Shown: positions 48,840-58,621 of the stretch, one piece after another | Position numbering within the stretch: the first letter of the stretch is position 1 | Layout of the letters: each line of letters opens with the position of its first letter | Origin: Caballeronia choica | GTDB taxonomy: Bacteria > Pseudomonadota > Gammaproteobacteria > Burkholderiales > Burkholderiaceae | Direction: 5' to 3' | Assembly (NCBI RefSeq): GCF_001544535.1 | Contig: NZ_FCON02000008.1 | Location: 62,001 to 126,000 of the forward strand | Length of the DNA stretch: 64,000 nt | The notes under the pieces: generated by a model | The model's input: the letters and a program-made list of their open reading frames with translations, nothing else | What the model was told of the DNA's origin: nothing | Database searches by the model: none | Translations under genes and position numbers: made by a program

Positions 48840-49460
48840 TCAGTGCGAAAGCACCAGCGCGGCCGCAATCCACCACATCACGCAGCCGACGATCACGTCC
48901 AGCACGCGCCACGCGACATCTTTCTCGAACCACGGCTGCAAGAGGCGCGCACCGTAGCCGAGCGTCGTGAACCAGACGATCGACGCGCACATCGCCCCCG
49001 CCGCGAACCACGCGTTGCGCGGCCACCCGTAACGCGCGCCGATACCGCCGAGCAGCACCACCGTATCGAGATAGACATGCGGATTGAGCAGCGACAACGC
49101 GAGCACCGTCGATGCCGCGCCGAGCGCCGTCTGCGTTTCGCCGTCGGAGGCATCGAGGTGCCCCGGCCCGCGCCACGCCGCGAGAAACGCGCGCGCGCCG
49201 TACAGGAACACGAAGATCGCGCCGGCCCAGCGGATCACGTCGAGCAGGAACGGCGCCCGCGCGATCAGCGCGCCCATCCCGCCGATCCCGAGCCCGATCA
49301 GCAGCACATCGATCGCCGCGCAGATCGCGACGACCAGTCCCACATGCCTGCGCTTCAATCCCTGCCGCAACACGTACGCGTTCTGCGCGCCGATCGCGAT
49401 GATCAGGCTGGCGCCGAGCCCGGCGCCGGACAAGTAACTCGATAAATAGGGAAACGTCAT
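48840..49460 (-). CDS. LysE/ArgO-family basic amino-acid exporter
   Basis: A 206-residue membrane protein with about six helices. SLIIAIGAQNAYVLRQGL is the hallmark N-terminal block of LysE/ArgO, and LSLLNPHVYLDTVVLLGG is the second block. Arginine or lysine export is the usual role. Its ATG overlaps the stop of the upstream isomerase gene (ATGA), so the two may be co-translated although functionally unrelated. No LysG/ArgP regulator is adjacent. Confidence 0.93.
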   Translation of the reverse strand: MTFPYLSSYLSGAGLGASLIIAIGAQNAYVLRQGLKRRHVGLVVAICAAIDVLLIGLGIGGMGALIARAPFLLDVIRWAGAIFVFLYGARAFLAAWRGPGHLDASDGETQTALGAASTVLALSLLNPHVYLDTVVLLGGIGARYGWPRNAWFAAGAMCASIVWFTTLGYGARLLQPWFEKDVAWRVLDVIVGCVMWWIAAALVLSH

Positions 49461-50101
49461 TCAGCGTCCGGTTGTTGCGCGGGCGCGGCGCGCTGGAAGG
49501 CGTCGATCTGGTCGGCGTGATCGGCGATGCGTTCGAGCGTCGGAAAGCGGCTCATGTCGATCTTGAAGCGCCGCGCGTTGAACACCTGCGGCACGAGACA
49601 AAGATCGGCGACGGTCGGCGTATCGCCGAAACAGAGCGCGCCGACGCGTGGGTCGCCGGCGAGCCGCTTTTCCAGCGACGTAAAACCCATCTCGACCCAA
49701 TGGGCATACCACGCGTCTTTCACGTCTTCAGGCGTCTTGACCTGATGCTTCAGGTACTTGAGCACGCGCAGGTTGTCGAGCGGATGGATTTCGCAGGCGA
49801 CCTGCAACGCGATCGCACGCACGAACGCGCGATCAGTCGGCGCGCGCGGCAGCAGCGGCGGCTCGGGATGCGTTTCCTCCAGATACTCGATGATCGCGAG
49901 TGACTGGTTCAGAACTTCGTCGCCGTCGACGAGCGTCGGCACGATGCCATCCGGATTCAACGCGCGATATTCCGGCTTGAGCTGCTGCCCGCCGTCGCGC
50001 AGCAGATGAACGGGCGCGTACTCGTAGTCGAGCCCCTTCAAATTCAACGCGATGCGCACCCGATACGCCGCCGAACTGCGGAAATAGCTGTAAAGCTTCA
50101 A
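49457..50101 (-). CDS. maiA: Zeta-class GST: maleylpyruvate / maleylacetoacetate isomerase
   Basis: A 214-residue glutathione-dependent cis-trans isomerase. The active-site motif SYFRSSAAYRVRIALNLKG is zeta-class, with VPTLVDGDEVLNQSLAIIEYLEE for glutathione binding. The start is TTG at 50101, with GGAGACACC immediately upstream; no ATG fits. The partner FAH gene 26 nt upstream encodes a short (232-residue) fumarylpyruvate-hydrolase-like protein rather than fumarylacetoacetase, so maleylpyruvate isomerisation (gentisate route) is slightly favoured over maleylacetoacetate. Confidence 0.92.
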   Translation of the reverse strand: MKLYSYFRSSAAYRVRIALNLKGLDYEYAPVHLLRDGGQQLKPEYRALNPDGIVPTLVDGDEVLNQSLAIIEYLEETHPEPPLLPRAPTDRAFVRAIALQVACEIHPLDNLRVLKYLKHQVKTPEDVKDAWYAHWVEMGFTSLEKRLAGDPRVGALCFGDTPTVADLCLVPQVFNARRFKIDMSRFPTLERIADHADQIDAFQRAAPAQQPDAE

Positions 50102-50127
50102 GGTGTCTCCTCTTTTTTGTTCGATGC

Positions 50128-50826
50128 TCAGACCACACGCACTGAAAACTCGCCGATGCCGTCCACGCCGCCCGTCATCAGGTCGCCCTTCGCGACCGCG
50201 CCGACGCCTTCCGGCGTGCCGGTGAAAATCAGGTCGCCGGGGAAGAGTTCGAAGAGCGTCGACAGATACGCGATCGTCTCGCCGACCGACCAGATCAGTT
50301 GCGAGATGTCGGAGCGCTGCTTTTGTTGGCCGTTGACCATCAGCCAGATCGCGCTCTTTTCCAGATGCCCGACCTTCGACACCGGATGGATCGGCCCGAG
50401 CGGCGCCGAATGATCGAAGCCTTTGGCGGTATCCCACGGACGGCCGAGCTTTTTCGCTTCGGCTTGCAGGTCGCGGCGCGTCATGTCGAGGCCGAGCGCG
50501 TACCCGTAGACGTGATCGAGCGCCTGGTCGGCGGGAATGTCGCGGCCCTGCTTGCCGATCGCGGCGACTAGTTCCATCTCGAAGTGCACGTTCTTCGACT
50601 GCGACGGATAGTCGAACTCGCCGGTTGCACCGGGCGCGACATACAGGACCGCATCGGCCGGCTTGCTGAAGAAGAACGGCGGTTCGCGGTCCGGATCGTG
50701 ACCCATTTCACGCGCATGCGCTTCGTAGTTGCGGCCGACGCAATAGATACGGCGCACGGCGAACCGATCGTCCGAACCGGCGACAGGCACCGCCACCACC
50801 GGCGCCGGAGTGAACACGTAACTCAT
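50128..50826 (-). CDS. FAH-family hydrolase, fumarylpyruvate hydrolase-like
   Basis: A 232-residue FAH-fold metal hydrolase. IYCVGRNYEAHAREMGHD near residue 28 and the metal ligands in VHFEMELVAAIGKQGRDI and GYALGLDMTRRDLQ define the family, with FTGTPEGVGAVAKGD at the C terminus. Length and motifs match fumarylpyruvate hydrolase (NagK type), which splits fumarylpyruvate to fumarate and pyruvate. It precedes the zeta-GST isomerase gene. No gentisate dioxygenase is in the window, so the pathway is inferred. Confidence 0.88.
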   Translation of the reverse strand: MSYVFTPAPVVAVPVAGSDDRFAVRRIYCVGRNYEAHAREMGHDPDREPPFFFSKPADAVLYVAPGATGEFDYPSQSKNVHFEMELVAAIGKQGRDIPADQALDHVYGYALGLDMTRRDLQAEAKKLGRPWDTAKGFDHSAPLGPIHPVSKVGHLEKSAIWLMVNGQQKQRSDISQLIWSVGETIAYLSTLFELFPGDLIFTGTPEGVGAVAKGDLMTGGVDGIGEFSVRVV

Positions 50827-51089
50827 CCCGCTCTCCTCATTCTGGGTTGGATCACCCGGCCGCGCGTGCGAGGCGAGGCCGGCAAGACAAAGAGTTTAAC
50901 TTGGCCGCGTCGAGCCTGCGTGGCGGGGCAAGGCGGCAGATGATGCCCCGGCGGTCACCAGGATGACTCGCAAAACCCGCTTAAATGCGATACTCAGCAG
51001 CATTCCCTCTCCCAGAATTGCGTCGGACGAACGTGGACCTCGCCAGCACGAAACGCCACGAAACGCACGCCGGCCGCGCAAATGAATCG

Positions 51090-52061
51090 ATGACCGATCC
51101 TGCTGACCCTGCCTTCCCCTGCGCGCGCTATATCAAGGAGATTGGACGCGGCCCGAACGGCGCGCGCGCCCTGAGCCGTGACGACACCTACGCGCTCTAC
51201 GAAGCGATGCTCGACGGCCGCGTCTCCGATCTCGAACTCGGCGCGGTGCTGCTCGCGTATCGCGTGAAGGGCGAGACCGCCGCCGAACTCGCCGCGATGC
51301 TTGCCGCCGCGCATCGCTCGTTCGAGCCGCTGCATATCCAGAACGGCCGGGAGCACGCCCGGCCGGTGTCGATCCCGAGCTACAACGGCGCGCGCAGGCA
51401 GCCGAACCTCACGCCGCTCCTGTCGATGCTGCTCGCCCGCGAAGGCGTACCGGTGCTGGTGCACGGTGTCGTCGACGATCCGGGGCGCGTGACGAGCGCC
51501 GCGATTTTCGCGGAACTGGGCATCGCGCAAGCCGCGTCGCACGATGAAATCGAGGACAGTCTCGCGTCGCGCCGGCTGGCGTTCGCGCCGATCGTGGCGC
51601 TTGCGCCGAAGCTCGCGCGGCTGTTGTCGCTGCGCCGGATCATGGGCGTGCGCAATTCCACGCATACGCTCGTCAAGATTCTCCAGCCGTTTGCGCAGCC
51701 GGGGCTGCGGCTCGTGAACTACACGCACCCGGAGTATCGCGAAAGCCTGACGGGACTTTTCATCGATCACCCCGATGCCGCGCTGGGCGGCGCCCTGCTC
51801 GCACGCGGCACGGAGGGCGAGGCGGTGGCGGATACGCGCCGGCAGGTCCAGGTCGACTGGTTCCACGACGGGCATTCCGAGACGCTGTTGTCGGCGGAAC
51901 GCTCGTCCGCCGACGCGCCGTCAGCCGAATTGCCCGAATCGCTCGATGCGGCGACCACCGCGCGCTGGATCGAAACCGTGCTGCGCGGTGAAGTGCCGGT
52001 GCCGCCGGCGGTCGCGCGGCAGGTCGAACTGATCGCCGATATCGTGCGCAGGCCGGCTTGA
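51090..52061 (+). CDS. ybiB: YbiB-type protein (glycosyltransferase family 3 fold)
   Basis: A 323-residue protein with the TrpD/nucleoside-phosphorylase-like fold: an N-terminal helical domain (ALSRDDTYALYEAMLDGRVSD) and an alpha/beta domain. The TrpD PRPP-binding GTGGD motif is absent, replaced by SYNGARRQPNLT. E. coli YbiB binds nucleic acid and is linked to the SOS response. ATG at 51090 gives the normal N terminus. Divergent from the FAH gene. Confidence 0.88.
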   Translation: MTDPADPAFPCARYIKEIGRGPNGARALSRDDTYALYEAMLDGRVSDLELGAVLLAYRVKGETAAELAAMLAAAHRSFEPLHIQNGREHARPVSIPSYNGARRQPNLTPLLSMLLAREGVPVLVHGVVDDPGRVTSAAIFAELGIAQAASHDEIEDSLASRRLAFAPIVALAPKLARLLSLRRIMGVRNSTHTLVKILQPFAQPGLRLVNYTHPEYRESLTGLFIDHPDAALGGALLARGTEGEAVADTRRQVQVDWFHDGHSETLLSAERSSADAPSAELPESLDAATTARWIETVLRGEVPVPPAVARQVELIADIVRRPA

Positions 52062-52360
52062 TTAAGAAAGCGCCGATTGTTTCCGATCCCAGCCGGACTC
52101 ATCGACCGGTTGACATATCAGCAGGCACTGGCATAAAGTAGGCCAATGCGCTTCACCCCTTTCTCCTCCCTCCGAATTATTTCGGGCCGCCTAGCGCGGC
52201 CCCTATCGCTACGTCTAGCGTAAGTCGCCAGGCGTAGCGCCGCGCGTCGTCTGTCTCACGTGCGGCCTGCCAGCAGTTCTCGTAGTTCTCTCTTTTTTCA
52301 CCACCTGTAGTCGTCAGCTTTTCGTTCGCCCATCCCGCGAAACGAAAACGCGAGGGTCAA
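52062..52360. promoter_or_regulatory. Leader/promoter region upstream of leuA
   Basis: About 300 nt without a gene. It contains a 7-bp hairpin GGGCCGC-CTAGC-GCGGCCC (52184-52202) with no T-run directly after it, and a pyrimidine-rich stretch with six T near 52290. No obvious sigma-70 promoter was picked. Confidence 0.45.
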
Positions 52361-52537
52361 ATGCACGCTGCTTCGCGCACGTTCACGTTGGTCGCAGGCG
52401 TCACCATCGCCGTGATGCAACGTGGGCACGCGCGCCGGCAAGTCTCGTGTGCATCGGGCAGCAGCCGGCCAGCCGCCGGCCGATGCCTCTCTCGCAGGCG
52501 CTACGCAAACCGCGACAACCGAGGTCGACGATCATGA
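52361..52537 (+). CDS. Leader ORF upstream of leuA, translationally coupled
   Basis: A 58-codon ORF starting at ATG 52361, four bases after GAGGG, a better ribosome-binding site than that of leuA. Its TGA stop (52535-52537) overlaps the leuA ATG (52534). The peptide begins [19 protein letters not shown] and then becomes Arg-rich ([19 protein letters not shown]). It has only two Leu, so a classical leucine attenuator is unlikely. It resembles no family I know; it may be a coupling or sensing leader peptide, or chance. Confidence 0.45.
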   Translation: MHAASRTFTLVAGVTIAVMQRGHARRQVSCASGSSRPAAGRCLSRRRYANRDNRGRRS

Positions 52538-54198
52538 TGCCCAGCCCCGCCGAGAAATACCGTCCTTTCCCGCAAGTCCGCCTGAATGGCCGCCGCTGGC
52601 CGACCCGCACGATCGAGCGCGCGCCGGTCTGGATGAGCACCGACTTGCGCGACGGCAACCAGTCGCTGATCGAGCCGATGAGCATCGCGGCAAAGCTCGA
52701 ATTCTTCGAGATGCTGGTGGCGACGGGTTTCAAGGAGATCGAAGTGGGCTTTCCGTCGGCGTCGCAGACGGATTTCGACTTCGTGCGCAAGCTGATCGTC
52801 GAAAAGCGCATTCCCGACGACGTCACCATCGAAGTGCTCGTGCAGTCGCGCCGTGAACTGATCGAGCGCACGTTCGAGTCGGTGGAAGGCGCGTCGAAGG
52901 TGATCGTGCATCTCTACAACGCGATCGCGCCCTCGTTCCGGCGCATCGTGTTCAACCAGTCGAAGGACGAGGTGAAGGCGCTGGCGGTCGAGGGAACGCG
53001 CATCGTCAAGGAATGCGCGGTCGCGCGGCCCGGCACGCACTGGACCTACCAGTATTCGCCGGAAACGTTCAGCATGACCGAACTCTCGTTCGCGCGCGAA
53101 GTGTGTGACGCCGTCGCGCAAATGTGGCGCCCGACGCCCGATCACAAGATGATCGTGAACCTGCCCGCCACCGTCGAAGCCGCGATGCCGAACGTCTTCG
53201 CGGACCAGGTCGAGTGGATGGACAAGAACCTCGGCTATCGCGACAGCATCGTCCTTTCGGTGCATCCGCACAACGATCGAGGCACGGCGGTGGCCGCCGC
53301 CGAACTCGCGATGCTCGCGGGCGCGGAACGCGTCGAAGGCTGCTTGTTCGGCAACGGCGAGCGTACCGGCAACGTCGATCTCGTCACGCTCGCGATGAAC
53401 CTCTACACGCAGGGCATCGATCCGGGCCTCGATTTTTCGGATATCGACGGCGTGCGGCGCGTCGTCGAGCGCTGCAATCAGATTCCCGTGCATCCGCGCC
53501 ATCCGTATGCGGGCGATCTCGTGTTCACGGCGTTCTCGGGTTCGCACCAGGACGCGATCCGCAAGGGTTTCGCGCAGCGCGAGCCGGGTACGGTGTGGGA
53601 CGTGCCCTATTTGCCGATCGATCCCGCCGATCTCGGCCGCAGCTATGACGCCGTGATCCGCGTGAACAGCCAGTCCGGCAAGGGCGGCGCGACATTCCTG
53701 CTCGAGCGTGGCCTCGGCTTCACGCCGCCGCGGCGCGTGCAGATCGAGTTCAGCCACGCAGTGCAGGCGGTGGCGGACGCGTCAGGCGAGGAAGTATCCG
53801 GCGATGCGATCTGCGCGCTGTTCCGGCGCGAATATTTCGGCGCCGAAGGGCCAGTGTCGCGCGTCAACCCGACGACGCTGTGTGTCGGCGGGCGCAACAT
53901 CGTGTTGCCGCCGGCATCGGGCGCCGCGTCGGGCGAGGCTTACGCGCAGGCGGTCGCGACGGCGCTGGGCGTAGCGGCGAACGTGGCGTGGTTCGACACG
54001 GTCAATACGGTGAATGGCGAGACAGCGGTGTTTGTCGGCTGCCGCGTCGGGGACCAGGCCATGCGCTTCGGCGTCGCGGTGAATGCGAATGCGGCGCAAG
54101 CGGTCGTCGATGCAGTGGCGAGCGCGGTGAATCGCGCGCAATGGGCTGAAGTTGCGCGGGCAGACGCTGACGCAGTACGGGAAGCTGTCGCGGCCTGA
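52534..54198 (+). CDS. leuA: 2-isopropylmalate synthase, long (LeuA type 2) form
   Basis: A 554-residue enzyme condensing acetyl-CoA with 2-oxoisovalerate, the committed step of leucine synthesis. The HMGL-like TIM barrel has [20 protein letters not shown] and [17 protein letters not shown]; the C-terminal part (about 420-554) is the LeuA allosteric dimer domain for leucine feedback. The form resembles the actinobacterial/fungal class rather than the short enterobacterial one. ATG at 52534 (or 52537) is chosen by homology and GAGG upstream. No leuBCD or ilv genes are adjacent. Confidence 0.95.
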   Translation: MMPSPAEKYRPFPQVRLNGRRWPTRTIERAPVWMSTDLRDGNQSLIEPMSIAAKLEFFEMLVATGFKEIEVGFPSASQTDFDFVRKLIVEKRIPDDVTIEVLVQSRRELIERTFESVEGASKVIVHLYNAIAPSFRRIVFNQSKDEVKALAVEGTRIVKECAVARPGTHWTYQYSPETFSMTELSFAREVCDAVAQMWRPTPDHKMIVNLPATVEAAMPNVFADQVEWMDKNLGYRDSIVLSVHPHNDRGTAVAAAELAMLAGAERVEGCLFGNGERTGNVDLVTLAMNLYTQGIDPGLDFSDIDGVRRVVERCNQIPVHPRHPYAGDLVFTAFSGSHQDAIRKGFAQREPGTVWDVPYLPIDPADLGRSYDAVIRVNSQSGKGGATFLLERGLGFTPPRRVQIEFSHAVQAVADASGEEVSGDAICALFRREYFGAEGPVSRVNPTTLCVGGRNIVLPPASGAASGEAYAQAVATALGVAANVAWFDTVNTVNGETAVFVGCRVGDQAMRFGVAVNANAAQAVVDAVASAVNRAQWAEVARADADAVREAVAA

Positions 54199-54206
54199 CG
54201 TCGACT

Positions 54207-54237
54207 GGCGCCTCGCCGCGCACGGCGGCAAGGCGCC
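54207..54237. terminator. Possible terminator hairpin after leuA
   Basis: A 7-bp stem GGCGCCT/AGGCGCC with an inner GCCG/CGGC stem, 9 nt past the leuA stop. No T-tract follows, so it may only block 3' exonucleases. Confidence 0.35.
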
Positions 54238-54319
54238 TGCGTCTGCGTCGGGTTGGTCGGATACTCGAAGCTTGTCCGACAGCTCCGCCGCGAACCAGCA
54301 CGCCGATTCGCGACGAAAG

Positions 54320-54703
54320 TCACTCCAGCGCGATCCGCGTTGCCTGCAGCGCCAGCAGCTGCCACTGTCCGCCCGACTGCACATGGATCGCGGTATAGGC
54401 AATCGGGAACACCAGCGCGCCATTCTTCGACTCCATCTCGATCAGCGCGCGCCCCGACACCAGACACGAATCGCGACCCGCCAGCACCACGTCCTGCGAC
54501 TGGATCTCGATCTGCCGGTAGCGGCGCCGCCCGGCCGTGATCGCGTCGATGAACTGGCGCTTCGTCTCGCGCTTGCCGTTCGTGTGCACGTAGCTGACGT
54601 TTTCTGCCAGCAGCGCGTCCAGCACGGCGCCGTCGCCGTCGACCATCGCCCGGAAGCGGTCGCGCTCGAGGCCGCGAATCGCCTCAATAGTTTTTGCTGG
54701 CAT
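54320..54703 (-). CDS. NTF2-like protein (DUF4440)
   Basis: A 127-residue single-domain protein of the NTF2/SnoaL-like fold: an N-terminal helix (TIEAIRGLERDRFRAMVDGD), ALLAENVSYVHTNGKRETK, then beta strands ending in HVQSGGQWQLLALQATRI. DUF4440 members include small hydrolases, isomerases and binding proteins; no catalytic set can be assigned. No signal peptide. Convergent with leuA and 46 nt upstream of the end of the pagL gene's position on the same strand. Confidence 0.85.
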   Translation of the reverse strand: MPAKTIEAIRGLERDRFRAMVDGDGAVLDALLAENVSYVHTNGKRETKRQFIDAITAGRRRYRQIEIQSQDVVLAGRDSCLVSGRALIEMESKNGALVFPIAYTAIHVQSGGQWQLLALQATRIALE

Positions 54704-54748
54704 CTGTCGGTTCCCCTTGCGCCAAGGAACCGGTACGCGCGGTCCTCG

Positions 54749-55315
54749 TCAGAAGTTGTATTGCAGATATAGCTGGCTGAAATTTATACCAGGATTCGGC
54801 TCTTTGATACCGCCGTTCGATAAATGCTGGAAGCGGAAGCCAGCCTGGTAGTTCTGATGAGCACCGAAGATCGCGCCGATGCCGACCATGTCGGCAAACT
54901 GAAATACGCTGCCGACGGAGAACGTCTCGGTAATGCGCGTGTGCGAGAGCAGCCGTATGCCGACGCCCGCCTCGATGAACGGACGGATATACCCGGCGCT
55001 CTTCACGAAGCGCAGCACCGGCGTCACGCCGATCTCCAGAATATTCGGATTGACCGTCTGGTCTTCATACGAGTGCCAGTACGAGACGTGTCCTTCTCCC
55101 ACCACGGTGAAGTGGAATCCGGCGATTTCCCACCACGTCCAGTTCGGGTCCCACACGGCCCCGAGATCGACTTTCTTCATATCGCGATCCGCGACGCCTG
55201 CCCCAACCTGCACCCCGAACCGGTCGGCGTTCGCGGTCGCGGAGGCAAGCGCGCACGCCGCAAGCAGGGTGGATCGAAGGGAACGGATGAGCCAGGCGCT
55301 TTTTTTCTTTTGCAT
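54749..55315 (-). CDS. pagL: Lipid A 3-O-deacylase, PagL family
   Basis: A 188-residue outer-membrane protein. A signal peptide (MQKKKSAWLIRSLRSTLLAA to ATANA) precedes an eight-strand barrel. The catalytic HLSNGGIKEPNPG segment near the C terminus supplies His and Ser, with Asn nearby, and the protein ends in Phe. PagL removes the 3-linked acyl chain of lipid A and is usually latent until the envelope is stressed. It is divergent from rpoH, with 370 nt between. ATG at 55315 is taken because it begins the signal peptide. Confidence 0.88.
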   Translation of the reverse strand: MQKKKSAWLIRSLRSTLLAACALASATANADRFGVQVGAGVADRDMKKVDLGAVWDPNWTWWEIAGFHFTVVGEGHVSYWHSYEDQTVNPNILEIGVTPVLRFVKSAGYIRPFIEAGVGIRLLSHTRITETFSVGSVFQFADMVGIGAIFGAHQNYQAGFRFQHLSNGGIKEPNPGINFSQLYLQYNF

Positions 55316-55684
55316 GTACAACCCCGTCACGGGTTTCACAATTGCCGACCGCTCGTGCAGTCGCCGTGACATTTTAGAGACGCTCTCGAATTCGTGCTCG
55401 GATCGTGCCAGCTTTGGTCCAAACACTGAATTTCGTATCGAAGAATGCCGTAAATGCGGAAATGCATGCGAAGTCGGATTAAAAGTGTGTAGCTGCTCCG
55501 GTAAAAATGACGGTTTTAACAAATGGTAAACGATGCCCTATCGAATCTTGTTTTTTGATAGCTTTTGTGGGAACTCCCACATACGCGCCCCCTCTAATCC
55601 TTAGCACTCAGCGAACTGGAGTGCTAATATCGTGGCTGACTCGCTGCGATGTCCCGCAACGGGTTTTTTGTTGATAAGGAGCTT
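55316..55684. promoter_or_regulatory. Divergent pagL-rpoH control region
   Basis: About 370 nt without a gene. The middle (near 55,480-55,560) is AT-rich. Towards rpoH it contains a dyad TGTGGGA-AC-TCCCACA (55566-55581), the CIRCE operator (55601-55627), an extended -10-like TGCTAATAT (55622-55630) overlapping CIRCE, and a small stem CCCG-CAA-CGGG followed by six T (55653-55669) in the leader. Confidence 0.7.
55601..55627 (+). promoter_or_regulatory. CIRCE operator (HrcA site) upstream of rpoH
   Basis: Arms TTAGCACTC and GAGTGCTAA are a perfect 9-bp inverted repeat with a 9-nt spacer, the exact CIRCE consensus bound by the heat-shock repressor HrcA. It lies 58 nt before the rpoH ATG and overlaps the likely -10. 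Confidence 0.95.
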
Positions 55685-56626
55685 ATGAGCGTGACCAATG
55701 CGATGACCCTTCCGAAAATTGTGAGCTCGGCACCGGCCAAGGCCTCCTCGGCAGGCGCGCTGACGTACGCACAGTCGTCGATGCTGACCGGCCAGATCGG
55801 CAACCTCGACGCCTACATTTCGGCTGTGAACCGGATTCCGATGCTGCAGCCGTCGGAGGAACGTCAGTACGCCACCGAATTCCGCGAACACGGCAACCTG
55901 GATGCGGCGCGCCAGCTCGTGCTGTCGCACCTGCGGCTCGTCGTGTCGATCGCCCGCAATTACCTCGGCTACGGCCTGCCGCACGCCGACCTGATCCAGG
56001 AAGGCAACATCGGCCTGATGAAGGCCGTGAAGCGCTTCGACCCGGCGCAGAACGTGCGCCTCGTGTCGTACGCGATGCACTGGATCAAGGCGGAGATTCA
56101 CGAGTACATCCTGCGCAACTGGCGCACGGTGAAGGTCGCGACCACCAAGGCGCAGCGCAAGTTGTTCTTCAACCTGCGCAGCCACAAGACCGGCCTCGCC
56201 GCGTTCACGCCGGATGAAATCGAAGGCCTCGCGAAAGAGCTGAACGTGAAGCGCGAGGAAGTCGCGGAGATGGAAACGCGTCTGTCGGGCGGAGACATTG
56301 CGCTCGAAGGCCAGGTCGAGGACGGCGAGGAAGCCTTCGCGCCGATCGCGTATCTCGCCGACTCGCATAACGAGCCGACCAACGTGATCGCCTCGCGCCA
56401 GTTCGACAAACTGCAAAGCGAGGGCTTGTCCGACGCGCTCGAATCGCTCGACGAACGCAGCCGCCGCATCATCAAGGCGCGCTGGCTCGACGTGCAGGAC
56501 GACGGATCGGGCGGCAAGACGCTGCACGAACTGGCCGACGAATTCGGCGTATCGGCCGAGCGGATTCGGCAGATCGAAGCCAGCGCGATGAAGAAGATGC
56601 GCTCGGCGCTGCACGACTACGCTTAA
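55685..56626 (+). CDS. rpoH: RNA polymerase heat-shock sigma factor (sigma-32)
   Basis: A 313-residue sigma factor. Region 2 has ARQLVLSHLRLVVSIARNYLGYGLPHADLIQEGNIG and SYAMHWIKAEIHEYI; the RpoH box is QRKLFFNLRSHK; region 4 ends in FGVSAERIRQIEASAMKKM. ATG at 55685 follows AAGGAG by four bases; an ATG at 55649 lies too near the promoter. It directs chaperone and protease genes. Transcription is probably under HrcA control through the CIRCE element. Confidence 0.98.
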   Translation: MSVTNAMTLPKIVSSAPAKASSAGALTYAQSSMLTGQIGNLDAYISAVNRIPMLQPSEERQYATEFREHGNLDAARQLVLSHLRLVVSIARNYLGYGLPHADLIQEGNIGLMKAVKRFDPAQNVRLVSYAMHWIKAEIHEYILRNWRTVKVATTKAQRKLFFNLRSHKTGLAAFTPDEIEGLAKELNVKREEVAEMETRLSGGDIALEGQVEDGEEAFAPIAYLADSHNEPTNVIASRQFDKLQSEGLSDALESLDERSRRIIKARWLDVQDDGSGGKTLHELADEFGVSAERIRQIEASAMKKMRSALHDYA

Positions 56627-56649
56627 GCTTCGCGGTTAAGCCTTGCCGC

Positions 56650-56679
56650 AAAGCCCGCCGTCGAAAGACGGCGGGCTTT
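56650..56679 (+). terminator. Terminator after rpoH
   Basis: A perfect 13-bp stem (AAAGCCCGCCGTC and complement) with a GAAA tetraloop and a T-rich tail, 23 nt past the rpoH stop. Confidence 0.95.
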
Positions 56680-56706
56680 TTGTTTGCGCCGCGCCGGAAA
56701 CGACAA

Positions 56707-56724
56707 CGGCGCCCGAAGGCGCCG
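56707..56724 (-). terminator. Terminator after nagE
   Basis: A 7-bp stem (CGGCGCC/GGCGCCG) which on the minus strand has a TTCG tetraloop and is followed by TTGTCGTTT, 35 nt past the nagE stop. Confidence 0.7.
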
Positions 56725-56758
56725 CTGTGTCATGTAGTGCTTTTAGTTTTAGAGCCGC

Positions 56759-58540
<1,782 letters not shown>

Positions 58541-58621
58541 CGGGTTCTCCAAAAAATATAGGTCTTGTCGTTGCTGGGGTTGAATATCGGGCCGCGAAAA
58601 GCCCCGACGCCGGACGGACGA

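Noticed and set aside
52184-52537. Classical leucine attenuator for leuA
   Set aside because: The leader ORF lacks a Leu run and the hairpin has no T-tract, so no antiterminator/terminator pair is evident.
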